From NCBI RefSeq assembly GCF_015291665.1, contig NZ_CP030049.1, positions 868,001-932,000 on the forward strand: a stretch of 64,000 nt of DNA, read 5' to 3'. Within the stretch, counting starts at the first letter, position 1, and the number at the start of each line of letters is the position of its first letter. Of the stretch, positions 17,626 through 26,500 are shown in pieces. The notes beneath the pieces are model-generated. The model was not told the origin of the DNA, did not search any database, and was given only the letters and a program-made list of their open reading frames with translations. The translations under genes were made by a program, and so were the position numbers. The DNA is from Bradyrhizobium sp. CCBAU 53338. Its GTDB lineage: Bacteria > Pseudomonadota > Alphaproteobacteria > Rhizobiales > Xanthobacteraceae.

Positions 17626-18561
17626 TTACTCCGTGCAGTCGCCGCACTTCACGACATGGGGGTCGTTGTGCAGGAACGTTTCCTTCAAGCTACGCGTGAA
17701 ACGCTGCGACAGCGATGACTTCACAAGATGTCCCGGAAAGATTGCGAACATCTTAACCGAGATTCTCGGCGAAATACGAACAAATCGAACGTTATCGGAA
17801 ATAAGCGGTTTGATGTAGGGACTTACGACGCCGATGCCAAGGTCGGCGGCGGCGAGCGAACAGAGGATCGCCGAATAGGTGACCTCGATCTCGGACGAGG
17901 GTTTCACGCCGTGCTGCGCGAGTGTCTGACGCCACAAATCACTTAGATCGTCTCCACGATTGAGAGTGAGCAGCGTTGCCTCTTGAAAATCAGAGACCGC
18001 AACCTCCTTCTTCGAAGCAAGCGGGCTGTTTGCGCAGACCGCACATAGGGCCTCAGATTCGTCACACACCTCGATTTCGAACTCTCCTGTTCGGAAATGA
18101 GCTCCGCTCGTCGTCAGGCCAACATCATAAATGCCATTGAGGAGCCCGTCTCTGATCTGCAGCGACCCTCCCGTCTGAAGGTTGATGCTCACACCGGGGC
18201 TAGACTGCCGGAATGCCTTCATGATCGTTGGAATAACGCCCATAGCCAGGGACGGAGTGGCAGCGATGCGCAATAGGCCGGTGCCGGATGACCTGATACT
18301 TTCAGCGGCTTGCTGTATCGTTTCCAAGCCAAGATAGTGCTTTTGGACGATTTCAAAGAGCATTTTGGCTTCAGGGGTTGGAACCAAACGGCCCCGTCGA
18401 TAATCGAACAGTCGAAATTTCACAGCGTCTTGCGCTTGCGCCAACAGCCGGCTCACCGACGGTTGCGTTGTATTTAGAATTTCGGCTGCGGCAAGCGTTG
18501 TCCCACATTGCATCATAGCCCGAAACGCATCGATCTCGCGGGAACTGAGCGCTCTAGCCAT
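17626..18561 (-). CDS. LysR-family transcriptional regulator
   Basis: A 311-residue LysR protein from ATG 18561; an in-frame TTG at 18576 is less likely. The N-terminal winged helix reads ALSSREIDAFRAMMQCGTTLAAAEILNTTQPSVSRLLAQAQ. The ligand-binding domain starts near residue 88 (GLLRIAATPSLAMGVIPTIMKAF) and ends with two Cys in VKCGDCTE. The type resembles regulators of amino-acid and opine catabolism (OccR/NocR-like), an impression not tested by alignment. It sits between the hyuBA pair and the monooxygenase/ABC transporter genes, all in one direction, and probably controls one or both. The inducer is unknown. Confidence 0.85.
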   Translation of the reverse strand: MARALSSREIDAFRAMMQCGTTLAAAEILNTTQPSVSRLLAQAQDAVKFRLFDYRRGRLVPTPEAKMLFEIVQKHYLGLETIQQAAESIRSSGTGLLRIAATPSLAMGVIPTIMKAFRQSSPGVSINLQTGGSLQIRDGLLNGIYDVGLTTSGAHFRTGEFEIEVCDESEALCAVCANSPLASKKEVAVSDFQEATLLTLNRGDDLSDLWRQTLAQHGVKPSSEIEVTYSAILCSLAAADLGIGVVSPYIKPLISDNVRFVRISPRISVKMFAIFPGHLVKSSLSQRFTRSLKETFLHNDPHVVKCGDCTE

Positions 18562-18670
18562 ATGCCGCCCAAACAAATTTACATTTTAGATGCATAAGCC
18601 CGATTCGAATAAATCAAATGGTATTCTCGGCCATGCGTCAAGTCGTTCGACGGATGAACTTCAGCTCCCA

Positions 18671-18713
18671 CAATAAGAAAGGCCGCGGCGCTTTGTTGCA
18701 CCGCGGCCCTTTT
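18671..18713 (-). terminator. Rho-independent terminator (possibly bidirectional)
   Basis: An 8-bp GC stem GGCCGCGG/CCGCGGCC (18681-18688 with 18701-18708) and a 12-nt loop are followed on the minus strand by TTTCTT. On the plus strand the stem is followed by CTTTTG. It lies about 50 nt after the stop of the LLM monooxygenase gene and probably ends the transporter-monooxygenase operon. Confidence 0.75.
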
Positions 18714-18760
18714 GTATGCGCATTGAAAGGCTCGACAAAGGCGGCGCGCCACGAGATCTC

Positions 18761-20110
18761 TTATGGAACGCCTGTAGCTGGACGTTTCGTATTGACGTTT
18801 TTGGGATAGCGTAACCCGAGGTTTTCGCGAAGTGTCTTGCCGCGGTAGCTTTTGCGCATAAGTCCGCGTTCCTGGAGCACGGGGACTACCATCGACACAA
18901 AATCTTCCAGGCAGGTCGGCATGTAAGGGAACGTTATCATAAACCCATCTCCAGCTTCATTGTCGATCCAACGTTCCATCTCGTCGGCGATCTGGCTTGG
19001 AGTGCCACAGAAAATCTCGAATCCGCGTTCGTAGCGCTGTGCAATCTCCCTTAGCGTGAATTTACGCGATCGGATCATGTCCGCAAGTATATTGAAATAA
19101 CCCTGATGAAGGTTTGAGGAAGTCGGGATCATCTGTTCGGGAACGAGTTCGTCCAGTGGCAGCTTCGACAGGTCGACTTCAAGGTCCGTACTGACATACG
19201 CGACCTTGGCTTCAATCGGCATCACACTGTTTAGTAGGCGAAGCTTTTCCTTCGCTTCTGCTTCGGTTGAACCGACCATCGCGCGGAAGCCGGCGAGTAC
19301 CTTAAGTTCGGAAGGATCACGGCGGTACTTCGCCATCCTGCTTTTGATATCCTTGTAGAGGGACGCAGCCTCCTCAAGAGTTGCGCCCGTTCCGAAGACG
19401 ACCTCAGCGGTTTCTGCGGCAAATTCCCTACCCACCGAGGACGCGCCCGCCTGGATAATGACGGGTTGCCCCTGCGGAGCACGTGCAATATTGAGTCCGC
19501 CTTGTACCTTGAAATGTTTCCCTTCGTATCGAACGTGGTGAAATCGGTTCGGATCGAAGTTCATAGCTCTTGCCTTGTCGAAGATGAAGGCATCATCGTC
19601 CCAAGTATCCCAGTAAGCTCGGACCACCTCCAGGGCTTCTCTGGCTCTGGCATAGCGCTCGTCGTGTGGCGGCATCGTCTTATAGCCATAGTTGCGGCAT
19701 GAATACTGGTTTGCAGTCGTCACAACGTTCCACGCTGCTCGCCCTCCCGAAAGGTGATCGAGCGATGCGAATTGCCGGGCGATATTAAACGGCTCAGTGA
19801 AGCTCGCAGATACCGTGGCGCCGAGGCCAAGCTCTTCTGTGCTCGCAGCTAGCGCAGAGAGAAGCGTCAAGGGCTCAAGTACGTTTTGCCCGCGTGGCCA
19901 TTGCGCCATTGCGTGGAGATTGTCGACATCAACGCCCGGACTGTCCGCTAGAAACATCAGATCGAAGCGGCCTGCTTCACATAGCTTTGCGAGCTCTGTG
20001 TAGTACTGAAGACTCAACGCCTTCTTTGGATCCGTATCTGGATGGCGCCACGCGGCACTTGCGCTACCGGCTGCATGTATGAGTGCGGCGAAAGCGATTT
20101 CCTTTGCCAT
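18761..20110 (-). CDS. LLM-class FMN-dependent monooxygenase (NtaA/SnaA/DmoA group)
   Basis: A 449-residue flavin monooxygenase. The N-terminus AFAALIHAAGSASAAWRHP is followed by RFDLMFLADSPGV near residue 45 and EPLTLLSALAASTEELGLGATVSASF near 75. IARQFASLDHLSGGRAAWNVVT near 105 is the group's FMN phosphate region, and QGQPVIIQAGASSVGREFAA lies near 205. This group uses FMNH2 from a separate reductase to oxygenate nitrogen- or sulfur-containing compounds (nitrilotriacetate, EDTA, dimethyl sulfide, pyrimidines). The flavin reductase at 9262-9756 is a plausible partner. ATG 20110 with GAGGAA upstream is chosen over an in-frame TTG at 20122. It follows the ABC transporter genes closely, so the substrate is probably what the transporter imports. 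Confidence 0.87.
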   Translation of the reverse strand: MAKEIAFAALIHAAGSASAAWRHPDTDPKKALSLQYYTELAKLCEAGRFDLMFLADSPGVDVDNLHAMAQWPRGQNVLEPLTLLSALAASTEELGLGATVSASFTEPFNIARQFASLDHLSGGRAAWNVVTTANQYSCRNYGYKTMPPHDERYARAREALEVVRAYWDTWDDDAFIFDKARAMNFDPNRFHHVRYEGKHFKVQGGLNIARAPQGQPVIIQAGASSVGREFAAETAEVVFGTGATLEEAASLYKDIKSRMAKYRRDPSELKVLAGFRAMVGSTEAEAKEKLRLLNSVMPIEAKVAYVSTDLEVDLSKLPLDELVPEQMIPTSSNLHQGYFNILADMIRSRKFTLREIAQRYERGFEIFCGTPSQIADEMERWIDNEAGDGFMITFPYMPTCLEDFVSMVVPVLQERGLMRKSYRGKTLRENLGLRYPKNVNTKRPATGVP

Positions 20111-20155
20111 TTCGTTCCTCAATTCCTCTCTGGTCGTATGTAGAGATGCTGCGTG

Positions 20156-20923
20156 TTAATCGAGCACCGCCGAAATGAACTCTTTGGTCCTTGCGCCCTT
20201 GGGGTGCATAAGAACCTCTCGGGCAGTGCCTTCTTCTGCGATTTGGCCTTGTTCCATAAAGATCACGCGATCTGCGACCTCGCTCGCAAATCCAAGTTCG
20301 TGCGTAACGACCACCATAGTCATGCCGGTGCGTGCCAATTCCTTCATCGCCGCGAGGACTTCGGCAACGAGTTCAGGATCGAGTGCAGATGTCGGCTCGT
20401 CGAAGAGCATAAGGCGCGGGTGCATAGCCATAGCCCGCGCGATGGCCACACGTTGTTGCTGGCCGCCAGACAGGCTGGAAGGGTACGCGTTACGCTTCTC
20501 GGATAAGCCTACGCGTGCTAGGAGGGCTTCCGCCTCACAAACGACGTCAGCCTTATTGCGCTTTAAGACACGCACGGGTCCCTCAATGACATTGTCAAGA
20601 GCAGTCATATGGGGAAAGAGATTAAATCGTTGAAACACCATCGCGGTCTTCGTCCGCTGGCGGGCGAGTTCCGCACCGCCTAGTGGCCGCAATTGCGACC
20701 CCACTTGGCGATAGCCCACGATTTCGTCGTCTATCCAGATATGTCCTGAGTCGACGGAAACCAGTTGATTAATACATCTCAAGAGCGTCGTTTTGCCTGA
20801 GCCTGATGAGCCGATCAAACACACTACTTCATTGGGCATGACGTCGAGGGAGACGCCGTCCAGAACTTGTAGATTTCCATACCGCTTCTTAACTCTTCTC
20901 ATTGAGAGCAAAGGCTTGGTCAT
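20156..20923 (-). CDS. Polar amino-acid ABC transporter, ATP-binding protein
   Basis: A 255-residue ATPase of the GlnQ/HisP group. Walker [18 protein letters not shown] lies near residue 38, then [19 protein letters not shown] with the Q-loop near 93. The signature [17 protein letters not shown] is near 152, Walker [15 protein letters not shown] near 175 and the switch His in [14 protein letters not shown] near 210. It would power uptake with the permease and binding protein just upstream. The ATG (20923) overlaps the permease stop by ATGA. A longer in-frame start at 21013 lies within the permease gene and is rejected. Confidence 0.9.
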   Translation of the reverse strand: MTKPLLSMRRVKKRYGNLQVLDGVSLDVMPNEVVCLIGSSGSGKTTLLRCINQLVSVDSGHIWIDDEIVGYRQVGSQLRPLGGAELARQRTKTAMVFQRFNLFPHMTALDNVIEGPVRVLKRNKADVVCEAEALLARVGLSEKRNAYPSSLSGGQQQRVAIARAMAMHPRLMLFDEPTSALDPELVAEVLAAMKELARTGMTMVVVTHELGFASEVADRVIFMEQGQIAEEGTAREVLMHPKGARTKEFISAVLD

Positions 20924-21810
20924 CGGACCCTCACGACAGATGTTCCCCGCGCGAACCGCCATTCGAGCAGCAACTGAAGCGGCGTGAGAATGGAGACAGC
21001 GAGGAGATACCAAGCGCCTGCTACGATCAGTAGCTCAATCACGCGCTGATTGACGAAGTACACGTTCTGTGCGCTGTAAAGTAAATCGGTGTACTGGATC
21101 ACGCTGGCGAGTGACGTCATTTTTACCATTCCAATAAACTCGTTACCAATCGGCGGAACTATCACGCGCATTGCTTGAGGTAGGACGATTCTCCAGAGCG
21201 CGTGTAGACGGGTCATGCCAATCGACTGTGCCGCTTCGTGCTGGCCCGCATCAACCGAGAGGATTCCGGCGCGAATGACCTCCGAGGTATAGGCACCCTG
21301 ATTGATGCCAAGGCCAAGCAGCGCGGCCCAAAAGGGCGTGATGACATCGACAGTCGGGGCCGTCCACAGACCGGGAATGCCGATGACTGGGATGATTAAG
21401 GCTAGATTATACCAAATCAGAAGCTGGAGGATTACCGGCGTCCCGCGAAAGAACCATTGGTAGCCAAATGCGACGATGACTAGGAGCGGATTATCCGACA
21501 TTCGCATAATCGAGATAGCCAAGCCGAGCGCGACACCGACAATCATCGCCAGCACGGACAAGATCATCGTATGCCAGAAGCCCGCGAGAATTGTAGGCGC
21601 CGCTAAGTATTTGGCAACAACGTTCCATTCGATCTGCGCGTTAGCGAAGGCCCTTACAATAAGGACCAACAGACCAAGAACTAGTACGCCCATTATCCAG
21701 CGGCCGACGTAACGCGGCGGCACGATCTCGACCAACGACAGATCGGGCCGTGAAAAGAGAGTGGAGGAACCGCTGCTCGATCGTACAGGCTTGTTTGACA
21801 CCGCGCTCAT
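20920..21810 (-). CDS. Polar amino-acid ABC transporter permease
   Basis: A 296-residue membrane protein of the HisM/GlnP type. It has a cytoplasmic N-terminus of about 35 residues and then five to six hydrophobic spans. The inner-membrane loop [30 protein letters not shown] is the EAA-type coupling motif that contacts the ATPase. [21 protein letters not shown] near the end is the last span. It probably acts as a homodimer, since only one permease is encoded. It overlaps the binding-protein gene upstream and the ATPase gene downstream, each by ATGA. Confidence 0.9.
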   Translation of the reverse strand: MSAVSNKPVRSSSGSSTLFSRPDLSLVEIVPPRYVGRWIMGVLVLGLLVLIVRAFANAQIEWNVVAKYLAAPTILAGFWHTMILSVLAMIVGVALGLAISIMRMSDNPLLVIVAFGYQWFFRGTPVILQLLIWYNLALIIPVIGIPGLWTAPTVDVITPFWAALLGLGINQGAYTSEVIRAGILSVDAGQHEAAQSIGMTRLHALWRIVLPQAMRVIVPPIGNEFIGMVKMTSLASVIQYTDLLYSAQNVYFVNQRVIELLIVAGAWYLLAVSILTPLQLLLEWRFARGTSVVRVR

Positions 21811-22682
21811 TTTCGCGGTTCCGAATTTAGATATACTTCCGAAATAGCGAGTTTGCTCAACTGATATCTAGCCAGGATCTTTGCATAAGTGCCGTCCTTA
21901 ATCATCGCATCCAGAGCGTCGGCGATCGCGTCACGCAGCGCGACATCGCCCTTACGCACACCAATTGCCTTGAATTCTGGCGCGAAGGGCTCGCCGATCG
22001 TCTTGTAAAGGCCTTTGGACTCCGCAATCATGTAAGGAACCTCGACGAAGCCCTGCAGTGCTGCATCAATTCGGCCTTGCGTTAGCTGCAGCCGCGTATC
22101 TGGCGTTGATTCGGTGCCAATCAACTTCACAGCCGGCATTCCCTTCTGAACGCAGTCCGACTCGCTCTTTGCAAGCATCACTTTGTACCAAACAGTGGAC
22201 CGAATGGCGCCGGCCCGCTTACCGCAAAGATCGGACAACTCCTTTAGCTGAGAATTGGAAAGTGCGTAGACCTGATAGAAATCCCTGAAGTAATCGACCA
22301 TCTCCATAATGGAATGACGTTCAGGGAGGTCGCTAAGTCCACCCATGATGATATCGATCCGACCGGTCTGCAGTGACGGGATGTACTGCGCAAATAGCAT
22401 TTCATTGAATTCGGCCTTGACGCCCAAACGTGCTGCGATTTCCCGGCCAATATCTACATTCATCCCTCTGAATTCGCCCGTCTCCGGATCCTTGAACTGC
22501 AGCGGTGGCAATGCATTGCTGAGACCCATGCGCAGGACTCCCGCCGTTTTGACTGCGTCGGGCACCTGGATCTCTGCTGCACTCACTACCCTCCAGGAGG
22601 CAATGGAAAGCCCTACAATTGCTGATAGGGCAACAACTTTCGCGATTTGACTGGTGAACCCGTTTACTCGCCACGGTCCCAT
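21807..22682 (-). CDS. Amino-acid ABC transporter substrate-binding protein (family 3)
   Basis: A 291-residue periplasmic binding protein. A Sec signal peptide covers roughly residues 1-35 (IAKVVALSAIVGLSIASWRVVSAAE). The mature part has GVLRMGLSNALPPLQFKDPETGEFRGMNVDIGREIAARLG, typical of SBP family 3, and IDIIMGGLSDLPERHSIMEMVDYF near residue 105. Two Cys (DLCGKRAG and ESDCVQKG) could form a disulfide. The conserved Arg/Asp amino-acid contacts are in the usual positions but were not aligned. It is the first gene of the transporter-monooxygenase operon, with a good ribosome site (GGAGGAG). The ligand is unknown; a polar amino acid or its derivative is expected. Confidence 0.88.
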   Translation of the reverse strand: MGPWRVNGFTSQIAKVVALSAIVGLSIASWRVVSAAEIQVPDAVKTAGVLRMGLSNALPPLQFKDPETGEFRGMNVDIGREIAARLGVKAEFNEMLFAQYIPSLQTGRIDIIMGGLSDLPERHSIMEMVDYFRDFYQVYALSNSQLKELSDLCGKRAGAIRSTVWYKVMLAKSESDCVQKGMPAVKLIGTESTPDTRLQLTQGRIDAALQGFVEVPYMIAESKGLYKTIGEPFAPEFKAIGVRKGDVALRDAIADALDAMIKDGTYAKILARYQLSKLAISEVYLNSEPRK

Positions 22683-23324
22683 CTATTTCTCCTCCCTATT
22701 GGTAGCCCTTGCCTTCAGGGGCACGTGTTTCACTCGGCCGCGTGCTGTTGAGGGTAGGAAATTAGACCTCAATGACGCGGCACCGACGTCTTCCATTGGC
22801 CAGCACGGCAAACCGCGAAGCGTGCTTGGGCTCGACACGGGAAGCTGGGCGGCAGTTTCGCAACTCGTAAAGTGTTGCTTTCCTGCCGCCACAGCTCGAC
22901 GGTGCTAATTAGCAACGCTAAGGGGCGGGCTATTTTGGATCAAATTCATTCTATCAAGGTCAGTATGCATCCAAGGCATAGGCCGACCCTCAGCACAAAA
23001 AATGGCCCATGCTAGGACAAAACGCGCCATCCATTGATTGTGCGTTGCGGGGCCTCGCGAACCGCTGAGCGGCAGTCTCGATGGCGGTCTCCATTATTAG
23101 AGCTCCGGAGCGGGAAAGGGAGGTGCTCTTTCCGTGACACCTGCGCGATGGCAACGGCATGGGCGATGTCCTCGGAGTTGAAGTGTATCGAACGCACTTA
23201 AAGATGCTTGTCGCCACACGACCGGGCGAGATCTCGGTGACGCGAGCGCGAGATCAGTAAAGAACGGGGCTCAGCCCGCGAACGCGCAATACGCTGGCCT
23301 TGGTGGCATGATGGCTAGGGATGA
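22683..23324. other. Intergenic, no gene recognised
   Basis: More than 600 nt. Upstream control of the amino-acid transporter operon must lie in the first part (22683-22930), but no clear promoter consensus was found. The rest contains only short frames that match nothing I recognise and is probably decayed DNA. Confidence 0.4.
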
Positions 23325-23640
23325 AGAAAGCCAGGGCGTTCTGGAAAGGCGTAGTGGCCAGCGACCGACCAGACGTCAACCACGTAGCGGCGCGCATCGG
23401 CATTCTTGTCACGATCAGCCGTTTCACGTGCAGTGCCGCGCGCAGATTGACGTCGAGCAGCGCGTGGATTTCGTCAGACGCAAGGTCTAGGATGTTGCTA
23501 CGCTGCGACTGACCGGCCTTGTTGACGAGAACGTCGAATGTGGTCGTACGCGCTAGCGCTCCAGGACGTCGAGATCGTTAATCTCGCGCCGACAGCCTCC
23601 GCATCCGGCTTGGCCGACAGCCTGGCCAGCGGCCGAACCT
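23325..23640 (-). pseudogene. Short-chain dehydrogenase remnant
   Basis: On the minus strand a continuous piece reads TTFDVLVNKAGQSQRSNILD, then a segment ending DVNLRAALHVKRLIVTRM. This is the SDR NNAG strand (here NKAG) and helix alpha-E. Before it, in another frame, is ARLSAKPDAEAVGA, the preceding helix. No intact start, Rossmann glycine motif or catalytic Tyr/Lys was found. It is a broken gene of a different region from the SDR remnant at position 1-366. Confidence 0.55.
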
Positions 23641-23709
23641 CGCGCTAGCGAGTAAATTAGAAGCCCTGAGGGCGGAAGCGGCGCCGAACCGTCGCAGCCC
23701 TGACTAACT

Positions 23710-25071
23710 CTACGCCGCCGGGAGAGCGAAGGAGAATATTGCCCCTCCCTCTGGTGCGTTGACAACAGTCAGTTCGGCACCATGTTCGCGCACGATTCCG
23801 TAGCTGATCCAAAGGCCGAGCCCGGTGCCCTCTCCAACGCGCTTGGTCGTAAAGAACGGCTCAAATATGCGACCTATGTTGTGCTGTTCGATCCCGGGCC
23901 CGTTATCGGACAAACGAATCAGGATCTCGTTCTGATTGCGGCGAGCCGATATCTTTAGCCGTGGCTCCTGAGTGCCGCGCGTCGCGTCAATTGCGTTTTC
24001 GACGAGATTTACGATAACCTGGTGGAGCTGCCCTTCATTCCCGCAAGTCCAAAGATCCGCCTCGATGTCCATGTGAATGTCGAGGCGAACCTGCTTCGTG
24101 CGGACTGCCCAGAGCACGGCGGTGTTGATCAGAGGCTCGATGTTGACGCGATCAAACTCCCCGAGCTTGCTGAGGGAAAGCCGGCGTAAGTTTTTTACAA
24201 TTTCGCTAATGCGCACGGCGCCTTCCATTGTCCCGTCCAGGAGCGGGCCGAGATCCTCTAGAATGGCGTCAATGCGGAGGCTTTTCTTCAAGGCTGCAGC
24301 TTCGGAGCTTATCGATGTGCCGTGGACGGCATCAAGGTAGGATGTCAGCGCCGTGCGATAGCGCATCAAGGTGTGCACGTTTCCATAGACGAAGCTGATG
24401 GGATTATTAAGTTCGTGAGCGACACCGGCCACCAGTCGGCCGAGACTTGCCATTTTCTCCTGTTCTACCAATTGACGCTGCACTCGCTGTAGCTCCTGAT
24501 GAGCCGTGTGCAATGCTTCATAGGCTCGGCGAAGCTCGCCGATAGGCCTTCCAGTCAGAACCACGCCAATGAAGCGGCCCCGATGGTCGTGTCGGGGCGA
24601 GCTGTTGATTGCGAACAGGTCTGAGCTGCCGCCTTCGGTCAAGAAACGGAGTTCGCCATCCACAACCTCGGACGGGCTCCGAGGCTTGAGGAGCGACATG
24701 AGCTTGGCGCCATCGGCAGCGTCAATGATGTCTGCCATCCTCCAGCCGACGATTTCGTCATTGGCGCGGTCAAGCGTGCGCTGTAAAGCGGAATTGACTT
24801 GCTGGATCTGGCCTTTCGCGTCGCAAACGATGAGGATATCAGAGACAGATTCGATGACGTTGGTGACAAATGCTTGAGCTTCCTCGAGCTCGGCATTCTT
24901 GTGTTCCAGATCGACCTCATAACGCAATAGGTCGGAATAAACCTCATCCATCTTGCGGATGACTTCGATCCAAGCGCCCTCACGCTCGTGGTCGAACTCG
25001 ATAGCACCGCGATCGCTGATCAACTTGAGCAGCGAGTCGGATCCGTCAGGAGAATGCGTCGCCTTTGCCAT
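23710..25071 (-). CDS. hupT: Sensor histidine kinase HupT
   Basis: A 453-residue soluble kinase without membrane spans. An N-terminal helical part (residues 30-70) leads to a PAS domain (about 70-190, SVSDILIVCDAKGQIQQVNSALQR) and a coiled linker. The H-box GVAHELNNPISFVYGN follows near 217. The ATPase domain has NLVENAIDAT near 335, DNGPGI near 372 and GTGLGL near 395. In the H2-sensing systems of Rhodobacter, Ralstonia (HoxJ) and Bradyrhizobium this kinase takes the signal from the HupUV hydrogenase and phosphorylates HoxA/HupR. Its start overlaps the end of hoxA by 26 nt, and it is the last gene of the hydrogenase string. It is the right type and place for HupT; the name rests on context. 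Confidence 0.82.
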   Translation of the reverse strand: MAKATHSPDGSDSLLKLISDRGAIEFDHEREGAWIEVIRKMDEVYSDLLRYEVDLEHKNAELEEAQAFVTNVIESVSDILIVCDAKGQIQQVNSALQRTLDRANDEIVGWRMADIIDAADGAKLMSLLKPRSPSEVVDGELRFLTEGGSSDLFAINSSPRHDHRGRFIGVVLTGRPIGELRRAYEALHTAHQELQRVQRQLVEQEKMASLGRLVAGVAHELNNPISFVYGNVHTLMRYRTALTSYLDAVHGTSISSEAAALKKSLRIDAILEDLGPLLDGTMEGAVRISEIVKNLRRLSLSKLGEFDRVNIEPLINTAVLWAVRTKQVRLDIHMDIEADLWTCGNEGQLHQVIVNLVENAIDATRGTQEPRLKISARRNQNEILIRLSDNGPGIEQHNIGRIFEPFFTTKRVGEGTGLGLWISYGIVREHGAELTVVNAPEGGAIFSFALPAA

Positions 25072-26500
25072 TTTTTCTCAAATCATACCTGGACAGCTTG
25101 TTCCGCAGGCCTACCCGGGACAGGCCGAGCTCGCTGGCAACCCGGCTGATATTGCCCTCATACTTCTCCAGGGAGTTGATGATAACCGACTTCTCCAGAT
25201 CCTCCACCCTGTCCTTCAGGCTCGCTGCGCCGTTCAGGTTCTGTATGACCCCCGTGGCGGTCCGCCTGCCGTTGCGCCGGCCGAGCAGCGTGGGAGCCTG
25301 CAATTCGTCCGAGTCAGCCAGCACGGCCATACGCTGGATCTCGTTCTGCAGTTCGCGCACGTTCCCTGGCCAAAGGTATTTGACGAAGCCCTCAAGAGCA
25401 GCGGAGGCAAAGCGCAGACCTGGCCGGTTGAAGGAAGTCTTGACTTGAGACAGTACTCCTTCTGCGATCAAGGGTATATCCATCGGCCGCTCCCAAAGCG
25501 CCGGCATGTGAACCGGGAACGCCGCCAGCCGGTAATAGAGATCACGGCGGAAGCGGCCCGCCTCCACCTCGGCCTCAAGATCCCGATTGGTGGCTGCCAC
25601 CACACGGACGTCGACTTTCCTTACACGTTGCGCGCCCAGCGGACGGATCTCGCTCTCCTGCAGCACGCGGAGCAGCTTCACCTGAAACGCCGGCGAGGTC
25701 TCTCCGATTTCATCAAGGAAGATGGTACCGCCATCGGCAACTTCGAACAGACCGATGCGATCCTGGTAGGCGCCTGTGAAAGCGCCCTTCTTACACCCGA
25801 ACAACTCGCTTTCGAGGAGCTCGTCAGGCAGCGCCCCACAGTTCTCAACGACGAAAGCCTTACCGGCTCGGGCTGAGCCGTAGTGGATCGCGCGTGCCAG
25901 CAGCTCTTTGCCGGTTCCGGATTCGCCCGTGATCAGCACGGAGATGTCGTATTCGGCCGCCCGCCGGCCGAGTTCAATGACCGCATGCATCGGGCTGTCC
26001 GGGGCGTGCACAATTCGGTTGAAGTCATAGAGATGCTTAGCTGCGCCGCGCTTGACCGAAACGACCCTCTTGATGTGCTCGGGCGTTGCTTTGACGTCGA
26101 CCCCTGCGGTCTCTGTCTCCTTCTGAAGCCGATAGAGCTGGACCGCCTCCTTGACAATGTCGATCAGCCGGTCCGGCTGCCAGGGCTTCGTGATGTATTG
26201 ATAGATGCCCGCCTCATTGAGCCCTGCGATGATGTCGTCCGATTCCGAATAGCCGGAGATGATCATGCGAACCGGATCGGGCCAGAGCTCGCGCACCCGC
26301 TTGAGGAAACTGACGCCGGATTCGTGCGGCATGCGCTGATCGCAGATGATGGCGTGGACGATCTCCCCTTCGAGCAGCTTTTCAGCGTCTGCTGCGCTGC
26401 CGGCGCAGAGTACCTCAAAATCCTCGTTGAGGACGCGGCGTAGCGCCTCCTGTGACCTGACCTCGTCGTCGACTACCAAAATAGTACCCTGGAAGCTCAT
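25046..26500 (-). CDS. hoxA: Sigma-54-dependent response regulator HoxA (HupR)
   Basis: A 484-residue NtrC-type regulator. The receiver domain (1-120) has the acidic pair in VVDDE, the phospho-accepting Asp in IICDQRMP near residue 53 and the conserved Lys in YITKPW. The AAA+ domain has Walker A GESGTGKELL near 175 and the sigma-54 contact loop GAFTGA near 237. A Fis-type helix-turn-helix ends the protein (NISRVASELGLSRVGLRNKL). HoxA activates hydrogenase promoters with RpoN; in related systems the unphosphorylated form is the active one. It is coupled to hypX upstream (ATGA) and to hupT downstream. Candidate targets in this window are the GG-N10-GC promoters before hupS, hupG and hupN. Confidence 0.93.
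   Translation of the reverse strand: MSFQGTILVVDDEVRSQEALRRVLNEDFEVLCAGSAADAEKLLEGEIVHAIICDQRMPHESGVSFLKRVRELWPDPVRMIISGYSESDDIIAGLNEAGIYQYITKPWQPDRLIDIVKEAVQLYRLQKETETAGVDVKATPEHIKRVVSVKRGAAKHLYDFNRIVHAPDSPMHAVIELGRRAAEYDISVLITGESGTGKELLARAIHYGSARAGKAFVVENCGALPDELLESELFGCKKGAFTGAYQDRIGLFEVADGGTIFLDEIGETSPAFQVKLLRVLQESEIRPLGAQRVRKVDVRVVAATNRDLEAEVEAGRFRRDLYYRLAAFPVHMPALWERPMDIPLIAEGVLSQVKTSFNRPGLRFASAALEGFVKYLWPGNVRELQNEIQRMAVLADSDELQAPTLLGRRNGRRTATGVIQNLNGAASLKDRVEDLEKSVIINSLEKYEGNISRVASELGLSRVGLRNKLSRYDLRKNGKGDAFS

Noticed and set aside
25046..25100. TCATAC half-site near the hoxA/hupT junction as a second NikR box
   Set aside because: No GTATGA partner at 16-nt spacing. Single half-sites elsewhere (near 2881, 4830, 61047) fail in the same way.
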